Below are positions 5,626 through 5,642 of a DNA stretch of 5,642 bases, piece after piece (position 1 is the first letter of the stretch; every line of letters starts with the position of its first letter). This DNA comes from Candidatus Faecivivens stercoripullorum (GTDB taxonomy: Bacteria; Bacillota; Clostridia; Oscillospirales; Ruminococcaceae). A program made the translations under genes and the position numbers. The DNA lies in the NCBI GenBank assembly GCA_018715285.1, contig DVLW01000221.1, forward strand, positions 1-5,642, in the 5' to 3' direction. The notes under the pieces are model-generated. The model was not told the origin of the DNA. It saw only the letters and a list, made by a program, of their open reading frames with translations, and did no database searches.

Positions 5626-5642
5626 GCGTACAATTGTGCGTG

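Overview
The window looks like chromosomal DNA from a clostridial member of the Bacillota, probably close to the Ruminococcaceae/Oscillospiraceae. The grounds are strong AGGAGG-type ribosome binding sites, consensus sigma-A promoters, a DUF3842 gene, a Gly/Ser-rich clostridial lipoprotein of the solute-binding type, and an intergenic array of small hairpins of a kind I associate from memory with Faecalibacterium-like genomes. The genus is inference; no rRNA or lineage marker is present. All five supported genes lie on the minus strand, so transcription runs from high to low coordinates.

In order of transcription: (1) 5480-4665 encodes a membrane-anchored glycerophosphodiester phosphodiesterase, preceded by a long imperfect inverted repeat (5581-5625) and followed directly by a short perfect hairpin. 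(2) 4440-4649 has no gene and holds GC-rich potential stems. (3) 4439-4041 encodes a DUF3842 protein. (4) 4040-3820 is a repeat element: an array of about five small hairpins with differing stems and a constant GTTAAG/GTGAAG spacer, bracketed by two 32-bp direct repeats. One of these is the last ten codons (the first incompletely) plus stop of the DUF3842 gene. (5) 3788-3600 carries an AT-rich upstream element, a good promoter and a structured leader. (6) 3599-3342 is rpsT (ribosomal protein S20), ended by a rho-independent terminator at 3308-3272. (7) 3236-2670 encodes an unrecognised four-helix membrane protein that begins just after that terminator and has no clear promoter of its own. (8) 2633-2406 holds a near-perfect sigma-A promoter and a leader of about 190 nt. 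(9) 2405-1 encodes a very long, GTG-started lipoprotein of the oligopeptide-binding (SBP_bac_5) family, cut off by the left edge near its C-terminus.

The genes do not form one obvious pathway. The binding protein probably heads an ABC peptide/nickel-type importer operon continuing beyond the left edge. The phosphodiesterase would recycle glycerophosphodiesters from lipid turnover. rpsT is a housekeeping gene. The points most worth a second look are the hairpin array with its duplicated gene 3' end, the mutually exclusive hairpins over the rpsT ribosome binding site, and the roughly 180-residue insertion in the binding protein.
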